This document shows positions 1 through 8,306 of a stretch of 19,094 bases of DNA, piece by piece. The stretch covers positions 1 through 19,094 of the forward strand of contig JAJZCS010000011.1 of the NCBI GenBank assembly GCA_021829055.1. Direction: 5' to 3'. The notes under the pieces are model-generated. The model was not told the DNA's origin. It saw only the letters and a program-made list of their open reading frames with translations, and searched no databases. How positions within the stretch are numbered: the stretch's first letter is position 1; each line of letters opens with the position of its first letter. Position numbers and translations under genes: made by a program. Origin of the DNA: Pseudomonadota bacterium (lineage in GTDB: Bacteria; Pseudomonadota; Alphaproteobacteria; Acetobacterales; Acetobacteraceae).

Positions 1-187
1 TTTTGGAGATACCCAGTTCCCGCATGCAAAGAAACGATCGGGGTTGTCGAACGCGCTCGCACGCCCGTTCATCCGGGAACCGCACCTTCACATGAGAGTC
101 CGTAATTTCCCAGACTGCATCAGCTAATTGGTGAACATGGCCGGGGATCATCTGGCCAAGCCGGAACCGATCATGGGCGTAATTCAA
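1..187 (-). CDS. Partial unrecognised reading frame at the left edge
   Basis: An open frame on the minus strand runs from an in-frame stop at 239-241 down to the window edge, about 79 codons without a stop. The first plausible starts are a TTG at 185-187 and an ATG at 149-151. Neither has a clear ribosome binding site. The translation looks protein-like, with segments such as HDRFRLGQMIPGHVHQ and LADAVWEITDSHVKVRFPDE. I do not recognise the family. It would lie just downstream of ubiG on the same strand and could be the next gene of that transcript. It could also be chance or a decayed gene, since the open length alone is not decisive. The product continues outside the window. Confidence 0.3.
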   Translation of the reverse strand, partial: MNYAHDRFRLGQMIPGHVHQLADAVWEITDSHVKVRFPDERACERVRQPRSFLCMRELGISK

Positions 188-234
188 ACAAGCATAGCGG
201 TCGTAACTGGGAGATGTTACGTTGGGTGATCTGG

Positions 235-975
235 CTAACTACCCGCAACCGCCATCGCCATATAATTGACTCTCAGGTCGGGTGTGGGGCGGAAATGCCG
301 TACGCTTCGGTCGGGAGCCATTCCCGTGATGTCCGTCACGCGTAAGCCGGCCTCGCGCAGTTGTTCCGCAAGTTCATCAGGCGTAATGAATTTACTCCAG
401 GCGTGCGTGCCCACGGGTAGTAGCCGAAAGAGGTATTCAGCCCCGATTTTTGCTAAGAGAAAAGATCGAGGGGTCCGGTTGATCGTGGAAAGGAATAGGA
501 TTCCATTCGATTCCAGGAGGCCGGAGAGGTTCGAAAGAAAGTCCCGCGGGCACTCGACGTGTTCGATGATTTCAAGGGCCGTAATGACCGGGTAGCGTTC
601 GTTGTTTTTGCGCAGATCAGTGACCGTGCCAGTCCGATAATCGACACTCAAGCCGGAACGAGCCGCGTGCGCTTGCGCAGCCGCTATGGTTTCAGGTGCG
701 GCATCCAGGCCCGTGACGTGGCAACCGGCTCGTGCCAGGCTTTCGCAAAGCAAGCCGGCTCCGCAGCCGGCGTCGAGCACGCGTACTGGCCCAGCCCCGT
801 ACCGCGCGCGAATCCGCTCCACGATCCAGTTGGTTCTGGCAGGGTTCATTGCAAGGAGCGCCGACATCGGTCCATCGGCGTCCCACCAGCGTGCAGCCAT
901 CGCACTGAATTTCGCAAGTTCGGCCGGTGCCGTTCCACTCGCGTTCGCGATTACAGTATCATCCTGACGTTGCAT
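235..975 (-). CDS. ubiG: UbiG, ubiquinone biosynthesis O-methyltransferase
   Basis: SAM-dependent O-methyltransferase (246 aa) of ubiquinone biosynthesis. The family catalyses both O-methylations of the quinone ring (3-demethylubiquinol and the polyprenyl-dihydroxybenzoate or catechol precursor). Visible features are the SAM motif VLDAGCGAGLLCESLARAG, an acidic post-I segment (GLDAAPE), the EIIEHV motif and the late STINRTPRSF segment typical of UbiG. The N-terminal FSAMAARWWDADGPM block is also diagnostic. I place the start at the ATG at 973-975 because GGAGAG lies just upstream. The frame stays open for 36 more codons upstream, but those residues do not resemble the family. Length matches usual UbiG. 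It diverges from lysC with 107 bp between them. As a quinone gene it shares the window with petABC, whose substrate would be quinol. Confidence 0.95.
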   Translation of the reverse strand: MQRQDDTVIANASGTAPAELAKFSAMAARWWDADGPMSALLAMNPARTNWIVERIRARYGAGPVRVLDAGCGAGLLCESLARAGCHVTGLDAAPETIAAAQAHAARSGLSVDYRTGTVTDLRKNNERYPVITALEIIEHVECPRDFLSNLSGLLESNGILFLSTINRTPRSFLLAKIGAEYLFRLLPVGTHAWSKFITPDELAEQLREAGLRVTDITGMAPDRSVRHFRPTPDLRVNYMAMAVAGS

Positions 976-1082
976 TGCTCTCTCCGGCTTCGACCGGTAT
1001 GTGAGCGCGCCGGGGAACTGACGCAAGCCAACGACTTTTGCTATCGGACGAATCGATCTCCGACCGAACGGACTAGGGAACA
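976..1082. promoter_or_regulatory. ubiG/lysC divergent intergenic region
   Basis: These 107 bp lie between the divergent starts of ubiG and lysC, so promoters for both should be here or overlap the genes. The ubiG side has a clear GGAGAG ribosome binding site and the lysC side has AGGGA before the ATG. I could not identify a convincing sigma70-type -35/-10 pair on either strand, nor a lysine-riboswitch-sized leader. Assignment rests on gene orientation only. Confidence 0.35.
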
Positions 1083-2300
1083 ATGACGCGTATCGTGATG
1101 AAATTCGGCGGCACGTCCGTCGCTGATCTGGAAAGGATCCGCAATGTGGCCACTCGTGTGGCTCGCGCCGTCGAAGCGGGGCATGAGGTGGCCGTCGTGA
1201 TTTCTGCCATGGCTGGAACGACCAACCAACTCGTTGCGTGGTGCCAGGAACTCTCGCCGCTTTATGACGCCCGGGAATACGATGCAGTTGTCGCGACTGG
1301 AGAGCAGGTTACTGCCGGGCTATTGGCAATCGCGCTGCAGACCATTGGTGTCGAAGCGAGGTCTTGGACAGGCTGGCAAGTACCCATTGCAACCGATGGC
1401 CAGCATGGCAAGGCCCGAATAAACGCAATTGAAGGTGCGGAAATGATTCGCCGAATGCAGGCGGGACAAGTTCCCGTGGTAGCCGGCTTTCAAGGGATCG
1501 GGCCCGATCGGCGAATTACGACTCTTGGCCGGGGCGGTTCGGACACGTCCGCTGTGGCCTTAGCTGCGGCGCTTCAGGCCGATCGCTGCGATATCTATAC
1601 CGATGTCGATGGAGTGTATACGACCGATCCCAGAATTGTGCCGAAAGCGCGAAAGTTGGCCCACATTACGTATGAGGAAATGCTTGAGCTCGCGTCCGTC
1701 GGTGCAAAGGTGCTACAGACGCGGTCGGTCGAATTGGCGATGAAGGAACGTGTGCGCGTGCAGGTGCTATCCAGCTTCACCGACGCGCCTGGGACGCTGG
1801 TCGTTGACGAGGATGAAATCGTGGAACAAGAGATCGTGGCCGGTATTGCCTATTCCCGGGATGAAGCGAAACTGACGATCCGCCGAGTGCCAGATCGGCC
1901 GGGAGTTGCAGCATCGGTGTTTTTCCCGCTCGCCGAGGCAGGCATTAACGTCGACATGATCGTGCAGAATGTCTCCGAGGATGGCACGACGGACATGACC
2001 TTCACACTCAACAAGGATGAGCTGCCACGCGCGCGGGAGGTTTTGGAAGCGCGGCACGACGAGATCGGATACGCCGAGCTGACGGCTGATCCGGACGTGG
2101 CAAAAATCTCGGTCGTTGGCGTCGGTATGCGGAGCCATGCGGGCGTCGCTGGAACAATGTTCAAGACACTTGCCTCGCGGGGAATTAATATCCAGGTGAT
2201 CTCGACCAGTGAAATCAAGGTCAGCGTTCTAATTGCGGCGGAGTACACCGAGCTGGCGGTGCGCGCACTCCACACCGCATACGGACTTGATGTCGCATGA
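1083..2300 (+). CDS. lysC: Aspartate kinase LysC
   Basis: Aspartokinase (405 aa), which phosphorylates L-aspartate as the first step towards lysine, threonine, methionine and diaminopimelate. The N-terminal amino-acid kinase domain starts with KFGGTSV (residues 7-13) and contains LGRGGSDTSAVALAAAL and the YTDVDGVYTTDPR substrate/ATP region. The C-terminal third holds two ACT regulatory domains, one around RRVPDRPGVAASVF and one around VGVGMRSHAGVAGTMF, ending in ISTSEIKVSVL. Such ACT domains give feedback control by lysine and/or threonine. Length is standard for the alpha/beta-fused type. The ATG at 1083 follows AGGGA. Its stop overlaps the next gene's start (ATGA), so the downstream flavoprotein gene is probably translationally coupled. 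Confidence 0.97.
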   Translation: MTRIVMKFGGTSVADLERIRNVATRVARAVEAGHEVAVVISAMAGTTNQLVAWCQELSPLYDAREYDAVVATGEQVTAGLLAIALQTIGVEARSWTGWQVPIATDGQHGKARINAIEGAEMIRRMQAGQVPVVAGFQGIGPDRRITTLGRGGSDTSAVALAAALQADRCDIYTDVDGVYTTDPRIVPKARKLAHITYEEMLELASVGAKVLQTRSVELAMKERVRVQVLSSFTDAPGTLVVDEDEIVEQEIVAGIAYSRDEAKLTIRRVPDRPGVAASVFFPLAEAGINVDMIVQNVSEDGTTDMTFTLNKDELPRAREVLEARHDEIGYAELTADPDVAKISVVGVGMRSHAGVAGTMFKTLASRGINIQVISTSEIKVSVLIAAEYTELAVRALHTAYGLDVA

Positions 2301-3367
2301 GTCCGCGTGCTCATCTTGATGCGCTGTGGTTTCGAGGGTGTGAATTCTTGGGTGCCGAAACTGCGATCATGGGCGGTGCCATGAGCTGGGTCAGCGAACG
2401 GCATCTGGTGGCTGCAATTTCCAATGCTGGTGGCTTCGGTGTCATTGCGACCGGCTCAATGTCACCTTCCGCACTGGATGCGGAGATTGCAGGTACCAAG
2501 GCACTGACTGCGAAACCTTTTGGTGTCAATTTGATCACGATGCACAAGGAACTCGATGCCCTGATTGGTATCTGCCTGGAGCACAGGGTTGGCCATATAG
2601 TTCTGGCTGGGGGTATCCCCAGCGCCGCAGCTGTACGCGCGGTAAAGGATGGGGGAGCAAAGCTAATTTGCTTTGCCCCGGCCGTCGTGCTGGGGAAACG
2701 ACTGATCAAGAGTGGTGCTGACGCCCTTGTGATCGAAGGATCGGAAGCGGGCGGCCATATCGGCCCGGTTTCGCTTGGCGTTCTGGCCCAGGAAATATTG
2801 CCGGTCATTCGCGAGGTCCCAGTCTTCGTTGCCGGTGGCATTGGCCGTGGGGAGGCAATTCTGGCATTTCTCGAGATGGGTGCGGCTGGCGCCCAGCTCG
2901 GCACCCGTTTTGCTGCCGCGACAGAAAGTATAGCACATGAGAACTTCAAACGGGCATTTGTGAGGGCGAACGCGCGTGACGCGGTTCCGTCGGTCCAGCT
3001 AGACGCTCGGTTTCCGGTCATACCCGTGCGCGGGTTGGTCAATGAAGGAACCAAGCGGTTCATGGCCCATCAGGTCGAAACGATCAGGCGGTTTGAGGCT
3101 GGGGAAATTTCCCGCGAAGAGGCACAGATGTCCATTGAGTATTTTTGGTCCGGCGCCCTACGACGAGCTGTGATCGATGGCGAAGTTGAGACAGGCTCAG
3201 TCATGGCTGGGCAATCTGTTGGTATGGTGACACAGGTGCAACCGGTGGCCGAGATCATCCGCGAGCTCGTCCAGCAGGCCGAAACTGCGTTGGTACTCCG
3301 ACAAAACTCGATGGAGATACCGGGGGTGATTCCCGGCGACGATGCCCAGGCCAGCGCCGCCGCGTAA
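2297..3367 (+). CDS. Nitronate monooxygenase / FabK-like FMN oxidoreductase
   Basis: FMN-dependent TIM-barrel enzyme (356 aa) of the nitronate monooxygenase (2-nitropropane dioxygenase) superfamily, which also contains the FabK enoyl-ACP reductases. Visible are the N-terminal IMGGAMSWVSERHLVAAIS block, the glycine-rich ISNAGGFGVIATGSM, VIEGSEAGGHIG with the family histidine at H154, and the phosphate-binding segments VPVFVAGGIGRGEA and MGAAGAQLGTRF. The real substrate cannot be decided from sequence: nitronate detoxification, enoyl reduction or an unrelated flavin reaction are all possible. It overlaps lysC by 4 bp and ptsP by 26 bp, so it is embedded in their transcript although no biochemical link to aspartate or the PTS is obvious. 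Confidence 0.85.
   Translation: MSPRAHLDALWFRGCEFLGAETAIMGGAMSWVSERHLVAAISNAGGFGVIATGSMSPSALDAEIAGTKALTAKPFGVNLITMHKELDALIGICLEHRVGHIVLAGGIPSAAAVRAVKDGGAKLICFAPAVVLGKRLIKSGADALVIEGSEAGGHIGPVSLGVLAQEILPVIREVPVFVAGGIGRGEAILAFLEMGAAGAQLGTRFAAATESIAHENFKRAFVRANARDAVPSVQLDARFPVIPVRGLVNEGTKRFMAHQVETIRRFEAGEISREEAQMSIEYFWSGALRRAVIDGEVETGSVMAGQSVGMVTQVQPVAEIIRELVQQAETALVLRQNSMEIPGVIPGDDAQASAAA
2653..2679 (+). repeat. Intragenic hairpin in the flavoprotein gene
   Basis: GCAAAGC (2657-2663) pairs with GCTTTGC (2670-2676) around a 6-nt loop TAATTT. The stem extends by GGG/CCC across a single bulged A at 2656, giving a 10-bp stem. It lies inside coding sequence and has no T-run after it, so it is not a terminator. 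Any function is unknown. Confidence 0.4.
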
Positions 3368-5612
3368 CACTGTATCGCCGCAAAGACCGTATCGGCGGGC
3401 AGCGGCACGAAGCCTGTTCGCGCGGCTGCGGGAAATTCTTGCCACCAGCAGCTGGAGCCTTGCTGAACTCACACGGCTGATTGCCGTCGAAATGCGGGTT
3501 GATGTCTGCTCGATCTATGTGGTGCGACCGGGTGAGATACTGGAGTTGGTCGCGAGTCACGGGTTGAGACCCGAGTCTATCGGCGCCACTCGGCTTCGGA
3601 TTGGTGAGGGCATTGTTGGTATCGTGGCGGCGTCGGGCGAAACCATGAATCTGGCTGACGCCCACCAACATCCGGATTTCGCCCCGCGGCCAAGTACCGG
3701 TGAGGAGCAATTCGCTGCCATGCTTGCCGTTCCGATCCGACGGGCCGGGCAGACTCTTGGCGTCATCGCTCTTCAGGATCGGGCGGCACGACGTTTCGCG
3801 CCCATTGAAGGCGAGGCGGTTTCGACACTTGCCATGCTGCTGGCGGAAACGTTGGCAGGGCTCGGCGCGGTACAGTCGGCGTCACGCAGCCTTGGTGACG
3901 CTCTGCCCCGGCGTTACGCTGGCCACCCGCTCGCGCCCGGCATCGTGCGAGGCACGGCGCTGCCGCTGGGCCGGAATGTCAGACCGTTGCGGGTCTTGGC
4001 CGATGATCCGGTGGCCGAAGGTACGCGACTTGACCGCGCCGTCGTCGAGGCGGAAGCGAGTCTGAATGATTTGATCGCCGAAACGCTCACGACTGGCGAA
4101 GCCAGTCGTGAGATCCTCGAGGCCTACCGGGCAATCGCACAAAGTGGCGGCTGGTTGGAGCGAGTGCGTGCGGCGATCAGCGAAGGACTGAGTGCTGAAG
4201 CAGCCGTCGATCAGGTAGGGGCGGCTTTGCGCAGCCGTATGCGGCGGCTGGCCGATCCCTATCTGCGTGAGCGACTCGCTGATATCGAAGACATGATCGA
4301 GCGAATGCTGGTGGCGTTGGGGGCCGGGCTAGGGAAGCCGGACCGCGCCGAGGGGATGGTGTTGATCGCGCGCCGGCTTGGCCCGGCTGAACTGCTTGAC
4401 TGGCATCGGCGAGGCATCGTCGGCGTTGCGATTGAGGAGGCCAGCGCCAGCGGTCATGCGGCGATTCTGGCGCGCGCGTTGGAATTGCCTGCGCTTGCGG
4501 TTGAGGCGGGTGCTTTTGAAGCGACGCGCGAAGGTGACGACGTCTTGCTGGACGCGGAGTTGGGCACGTTTGTATTGCGTCCCGACCGCGAACTCGCCGC
4601 TGCATACGAGCGTGCCTTAGCTGTGCGGAATGACCGCATTTCCGAACTTGCAGCCTACCGTGACCGGCCGGCGGAGACCCGTGACGGAACGCGGTTGAGT
4701 CTGATGCTGAACGTAGGACTTGCCCTTGAACTCGACCAGCTTGAGCGGACGGGCAGCGAGGGCATTGGCCTCTACCGTACCGAAATCACTGCTTTGGCTT
4801 CAGGACGGCAATCGGGGATTGCCGAGCAGGCAGCAGAATACCGGCAGGTGGTTGAGCGAGCCGGGGGACGCCGGGTGATTTTTCGAACCCTTGATCTGGG
4901 CGCAGACAAGATGCTTCGGGGTGAGTCCGACGATGTTGTGGAAAATCCTGCGATGGGTTGGCGGAGCTTGCGCGTTGGCCTCGATCGGCCGGCAGTTTTG
5001 CGCCGGCAGTTGCGGGCATTGCTGACGGGGACCGCAGGGTATCCGCTTTCGGTGATGTTTCCGATGGTGGCAACGGTGGCGGAATTTCGTGCCGCACGTG
5101 ATTTACTGGAAGCCGAAGCTGGTCGAACTGTCCCGGGACCGACCTCGATCGAGGTCGGTGCGATGCTGGAAGTGCCGGCGCTGTTGTTTCAGTTGCCGGG
5201 ATTGCTGGCGGAGGCGGATTTCATTTCGGTCGGCACCAATGATCTGATGCAATTTCTGTTTGCGGCCGATCGGGGGGCGCCACGGCTTGCCGGGCGTTAT
5301 GATGTGCTGTCGGCTCCGGTTCTCGAACTGCTTGAGGGGCTCGCCGCAGCATGCGCTGAGGAAGATGTCGGATTTTCAGTATGTGGCGAGGCTGCGGGGC
5401 AGCCGTTGGATGCGCTGGCCTTCGCGGCGATCGGAGTACGGACGTTGTCCATGTCCGGCGCTTCAATTTTACCTGTTAAGGCGGCGCTCGCGTCCGTCGA
5501 CCTGAACGAACTGCGGCCGGTCTTGCGAGAATTGCGGCGAGCAGGCGCCGCAGGCATTTCACTGCGCGAACCGCTTGCAGCATGGGCGCGTGAGCACGAT
5601 TTGCCGATCTGA
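3342..5612 (+). CDS. ptsP: PtsP, phosphoenolpyruvate-protein phosphotransferase (EI-Ntr)
   Basis: Enzyme I of the nitrogen-related PTS (756 aa). It autophosphorylates from PEP and passes the phosphate to NPr (PtsO) in the cytoplasm, a regulatory rather than sugar-uptake relay. An N-terminal GAF domain covers roughly residues 25-175 and is the sensor that distinguishes EI-Ntr from sugar EI. It is followed by the PEP-utiliser N domain and the phospho-histidine region with H372 in ASASGHAAILARAL. The PEP-binding barrel shows GIGLYRTE (474-481), RTLDLGADK (515-523), GTNDLMQF (631-638) and the active cysteine C681 in SVCGEAAG. All catalytic elements look intact. The ATG overlaps the upstream gene by 26 bp, and no later start preserves the GAF domain. 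Two unusually strong inverted repeats lie inside it. Confidence 0.95.
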   Translation: MPRPAPPRNTVSPQRPYRRAAARSLFARLREILATSSWSLAELTRLIAVEMRVDVCSIYVVRPGEILELVASHGLRPESIGATRLRIGEGIVGIVAASGETMNLADAHQHPDFAPRPSTGEEQFAAMLAVPIRRAGQTLGVIALQDRAARRFAPIEGEAVSTLAMLLAETLAGLGAVQSASRSLGDALPRRYAGHPLAPGIVRGTALPLGRNVRPLRVLADDPVAEGTRLDRAVVEAEASLNDLIAETLTTGEASREILEAYRAIAQSGGWLERVRAAISEGLSAEAAVDQVGAALRSRMRRLADPYLRERLADIEDMIERMLVALGAGLGKPDRAEGMVLIARRLGPAELLDWHRRGIVGVAIEEASASGHAAILARALELPALAVEAGAFEATREGDDVLLDAELGTFVLRPDRELAAAYERALAVRNDRISELAAYRDRPAETRDGTRLSLMLNVGLALELDQLERTGSEGIGLYRTEITALASGRQSGIAEQAAEYRQVVERAGGRRVIFRTLDLGADKMLRGESDDVVENPAMGWRSLRVGLDRPAVLRRQLRALLTGTAGYPLSVMFPMVATVAEFRAARDLLEAEAGRTVPGPTSIEVGAMLEVPALLFQLPGLLAEADFISVGTNDLMQFLFAADRGAPRLAGRYDVLSAPVLELLEGLAAACAEEDVGFSVCGEAAGQPLDALAFAAIGVRTLSMSGASILPVKAALASVDLNELRPVLRELRRAGAAGISLREPLAAWAREHDLPI
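4086..4112 (+). repeat. Perfect 12-bp inverted repeat, 3-nt loop, inside ptsP
   Basis: CTCACGACTGGC (4086-4097) and its exact reverse complement GCCAGTCGTGAG (4101-4112) are separated by GAA. The transcript could form a perfect 12-bp stem with a triloop. It falls in the PEP-utiliser N region of ptsP (about residues 249-257). No T-run follows, which argues against an intrinsic terminator. Confidence 0.7.
5138..5159. repeat. Perfect 22-bp palindrome inside ptsP
   Basis: Two 11-bp arms, ACCGACCTCGA and TCGAGGTCGGT, abut with no spacer and give perfect dyad symmetry over 22 bp. The segment encodes part of TSIEVGA in the PEP-binding barrel. With no loop, a DNA-level dyad such as a protein-binding site is as plausible as an RNA hairpin. 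Coding coincidence is possible. Confidence 0.65.
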
Positions 5613-5664
5613 GTCCGACGCGCTACATTTCCGTCGTCGTCGAGCCATTGCCCAGCGATCAGCA

Positions 5665-7011
5665 ATGGAATTCACGGGTCAGGCGTTCAATTCGGATAAG
5701 GACAACAGATCGGGCATCGTGGCGGGTCAAGAAATCGAACAGCGGACGGGAGAAGGCAACGAGTCGGTGTCGTTGACAGGTCCGGCAAAAGTGGGGAGCG
5801 AGTTGCGCGCTGTCCGCGAGCAGCTTGGATGGTCGGTTGCTGACCTGTCGGGTCGCCTGAAAATCCGCCAGGCTCTGCTCGACGCTATCGAAGCTGGTGA
5901 CCTTGCTGCCTTGCCGGCGCCGGCGTACGCGGCTGGATTTATTCGAAATTACGCAGAAGTGCTTGGCCTTGATCCGGAAGAAATTTTGCGCCGCTTCCGT
6001 GCGGAGGGCATGACGCCGCCGAAAGAGCCAAAGCTGAATTTTCCGGAACCGGTCCCTGATCGAGCGGTTCCGCCAGGAGCCCTCGCACTTGTGGCGCTGG
6101 TGATCGCTGTCGGTGGATACTTCCTGTGGTACCAGCACAGTGAACATCAACTCCACTTGGCAGACGCAGTCCCGCCGGTGCCGACAAAGCTCGCGCCGCT
6201 CGCGGTCCCCAAATCCGACTTGCCAACCACGGCGAAATCAATGCCGTCTTCCGGGCCGCGAACTGCGACACCGGGACTGGCGGCAAAAGCAAGGGTGGCG
6301 GAAATACCGCCTGTGAACACGGACTTGCAGCCGCCGAAACCCCTGAGTGGGGCTACGGAGATTCCGAGCCCGGCGGCCAATCCTGCTTCGACCGAGATTC
6401 GGTCTGCTGGTGTCGCCAACCCTGTACAAGGGCCGCCGACGAAAAGGGGATCAACTGTTGCCGCGAACGCTGTCGTGGGGATGGCCACGCAGTCGCTTAA
6501 TCGTCCTGACGCGGCACGTGTTGTAGCCGGCTTGCCCAATACCTCCAGGGTTTCTCATGCCGCGCCGACAAGCAGTGACACCGCTCCGTCGGTTGGAACG
6601 GCATCCTCGTCCCCGACCGTACCGCCCATAGATTCGTCACCTTTGGTGGTTTCCGCGACGTCCAAATCCTGGGTGCAGATCCGCGATGCGAAGGGAAAGG
6701 TCTTGTTTAGCCAGCTTTTGAAAGCCGGCGAAGGTTGGCCGGTGCCAAATGAGCCCGGGATTACCCTCACGACCGGCAATGCCGGAGGCACGATCATTGT
6801 CCGCAACGGGCATGCGGGACCACCGCTTGGTCCTCCGGGAGTTGTCCTGCGGCATGTCTTGCTGACAGGCGTCCAGAAGCCAGCCGCGACGGGGCAAGTC
6901 TCGCCGCCCGCAATCTTGACGAATTCGATCCGTACGCCGACATCTCCGGCGTCCGCTGTTCCTGTTGGCACGCGCGTGCCATTGCCGAAAACGTCGGTGT
7001 CGGGCCAATGA
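5665..7011 (+). CDS. rodZ: RodZ-like helix-turn-helix membrane protein (DUF4115)
   Basis: Bitopic membrane protein (448 aa from this start) with RodZ architecture. A cytoplasmic HTH domain begins [20 protein letters not shown] and continues through [20 protein letters not shown]. One transmembrane helix ([19 protein letters not shown]) follows. A long Pro/Ser/Thr/Ala-rich periplasmic linker of about 200 residues leads to a DUF4115 domain ([22 protein letters not shown]) and a further Pro-rich tail. RodZ links MreB to the elongasome and helps rod-shape morphogenesis. That role is inferred here. The order rodZ-ispG-hisS is also seen in E. coli, which supports the call. The frame is open back to a TTG at 5575, but the ATG at 5665 lies past the ptsP stop and is preferred. 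Linker and tail are low complexity. Confidence 0.85.
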   Translation: MEFTGQAFNSDKDNRSGIVAGQEIEQRTGEGNESVSLTGPAKVGSELRAVREQLGWSVADLSGRLKIRQALLDAIEAGDLAALPAPAYAAGFIRNYAEVLGLDPEEILRRFRAEGMTPPKEPKLNFPEPVPDRAVPPGALALVALVIAVGGYFLWYQHSEHQLHLADAVPPVPTKLAPLAVPKSDLPTTAKSMPSSGPRTATPGLAAKARVAEIPPVNTDLQPPKPLSGATEIPSPAANPASTEIRSAGVANPVQGPPTKRGSTVAANAVVGMATQSLNRPDAARVVAGLPNTSRVSHAAPTSSDTAPSVGTASSSPTVPPIDSSPLVVSATSKSWVQIRDAKGKVLFSQLLKAGEGWPVPNEPGITLTTGNAGGTIIVRNGHAGPPLGPPGVVLRHVLLTGVQKPAATGQVSPPAILTNSIRTPTSPASAVPVGTRVPLPKTSVSGQ

Positions 7012-7051
7012 TCTTGGTCGGACCCTGTTGCTTCATACAAGTCGAGCCATC

Positions 7052-8176
7052 ATGAATTATCGCGAATACCAGCAGATTAACCGCCGAAAAGGCCGCCAGA
7101 TCCATGTCGGTTCCGTACCAGTGGGCGGCGATGCGCCAATTGCCGTGCAAACCATGACGAACACACCGACCGAAGATGTCGCAGCAACTGTGTCCCAGAT
7201 TCGGCGTGCCGAAAAGGCTGGCGCGGACATCGTTCGCGTTTCATGCCCCGATGAAGCGAGTACAGCCGCTCTTGCCGATATCGTGGCGCAGGTGAATGTT
7301 CCGATCGTAGCCGACATCCACTTCCATTACAAACGGGCGATCGAAGCGGCGAAGGCAGGTGCGGCGTGCTTACGAATTAATCCGGGCAATATTGGCAGTG
7401 CAGAGCGGATACGCGAGGTGATAAACGCTGCACGAGACCATGGCTGCTCCATGCGGATTGGGGTCAATGCCGGGTCGCTTGAGCGCCATTTGTTGGAAAA
7501 ATACGGCGAACCGAATCCGGACGCACTCGTCGAATCGGCCTTGGAACATGCGAAAATCCTTCAGGATCACGATTTTCACGAGTTCAAGATTAGCGTGAAG
7601 GCATCTGACGTATTTATGGCAGTTGCAGCCTATCAGCAGCTTGCTGAAGTCTGTGACCATCCCTTGCATATCGGCATTACCGAAGCCGGCGGACGGCGGA
7701 CCGGCACTGTGAAATCCTCGATTGGTCTTGGTTCACTTCTCTGGGCCGGGATCGGCGATACGATGCGGGTCTCGCTCTCGGCGGAACCCGAGGAGGAGGT
7801 TCTGGTCGGCTGGGAAATCCTAAAATCATTGGGGATCCGCCATCGGGGGGTGAGAATCATCTCCTGCCCGTCCTGTGCCCGCCAGGGATTTAATGTGATC
7901 GATACTGTTTCCAAACTCGAAGACCGGCTCGCTCACATCCAGACACCAATTACCCTGTCGATCATCGGCTGCGTGGTGAACGGGCCGGGAGAGGCATTGA
8001 TGACCGATCTCGGTGTAACTGGGGGAGGAAACGGCAGACACATGGTCTATTCTGCGGGAAGGACGGACCATACCGTTGAAGGCGAGACCATGATCGATCA
8101 CGTCGTAGAATTGGTTGAACGTCGTGCGGCGGAAATTCAGGAAGAGGCGGCGCGGGCGCGGGTAGCCGCCGAATAA
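7052..8176 (+). CDS. ispG: IspG, HMBPP synthase (GcpE)
   Basis: [4Fe-4S] enzyme of the MEP isoprenoid pathway (374 aa). It reduces methylerythritol cyclodiphosphate to HMBPP, feeding isoprenoid precursors that also supply the ubiquinone tail. The N-terminal TIM barrel starts [19 protein letters not shown] and includes [10 protein letters not shown] and RINPGNIG. The C-terminal reductase-like domain holds the cluster ligands: C272 and C275 in SCPSC, C307 in GCVVNGPGE, with the glutamate ligand E314. Length fits the short bacterial form without the insert of plastid enzymes. I choose the ATG at 7052 because family similarity begins there. The open frame further upstream overlaps rodZ. Confidence 0.96.
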   Translation: MNYREYQQINRRKGRQIHVGSVPVGGDAPIAVQTMTNTPTEDVAATVSQIRRAEKAGADIVRVSCPDEASTAALADIVAQVNVPIVADIHFHYKRAIEAAKAGAACLRINPGNIGSAERIREVINAARDHGCSMRIGVNAGSLERHLLEKYGEPNPDALVESALEHAKILQDHDFHEFKISVKASDVFMAVAAYQQLAEVCDHPLHIGITEAGGRRTGTVKSSIGLGSLLWAGIGDTMRVSLSAEPEEEVLVGWEILKSLGIRHRGVRIISCPSCARQGFNVIDTVSKLEDRLAHIQTPITLSIIGCVVNGPGEALMTDLGVTGGGNGRHMVYSAGRTDHTVEGETMIDHVVELVERRAAEIQEEAARARVAAE

Positions 8177-8251
8177 AGCCGATACCGACGACCCGAGCAT
8201 TCCCCACCAGGCATTCTGTTCAACCGGCAGAATTTGCGGCAAACCGGCCTC

Positions 8252-8273
8252 GTCGCCGTAGTCTTGCGGCGAC
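8252..8273 (+). other. Hairpin in the ispG-hisS gap
   Basis: The 130-bp gap between ispG and hisS contains a 7-bp perfect stem, GTCGCCG/CGGCGAC, around an 8-nt loop. A short TTTT follows about 15 bases later, directly before the hisS ribosome binding region. The spacing is wrong for a standard intrinsic terminator. It could be an mRNA stability or leader element. I see nothing else in the gap. Confidence 0.3.
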
Positions 8274-8306
8274 CCAGGCAGGCAATTGTTTTGAGGATGA
8301 CCCGAT

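Noticed and set aside
559..1086. Plus-strand open frame over ubiG
   Set aside because: It is antisense to a clear ubiG with matching motifs, and its translation has no recognisable features.
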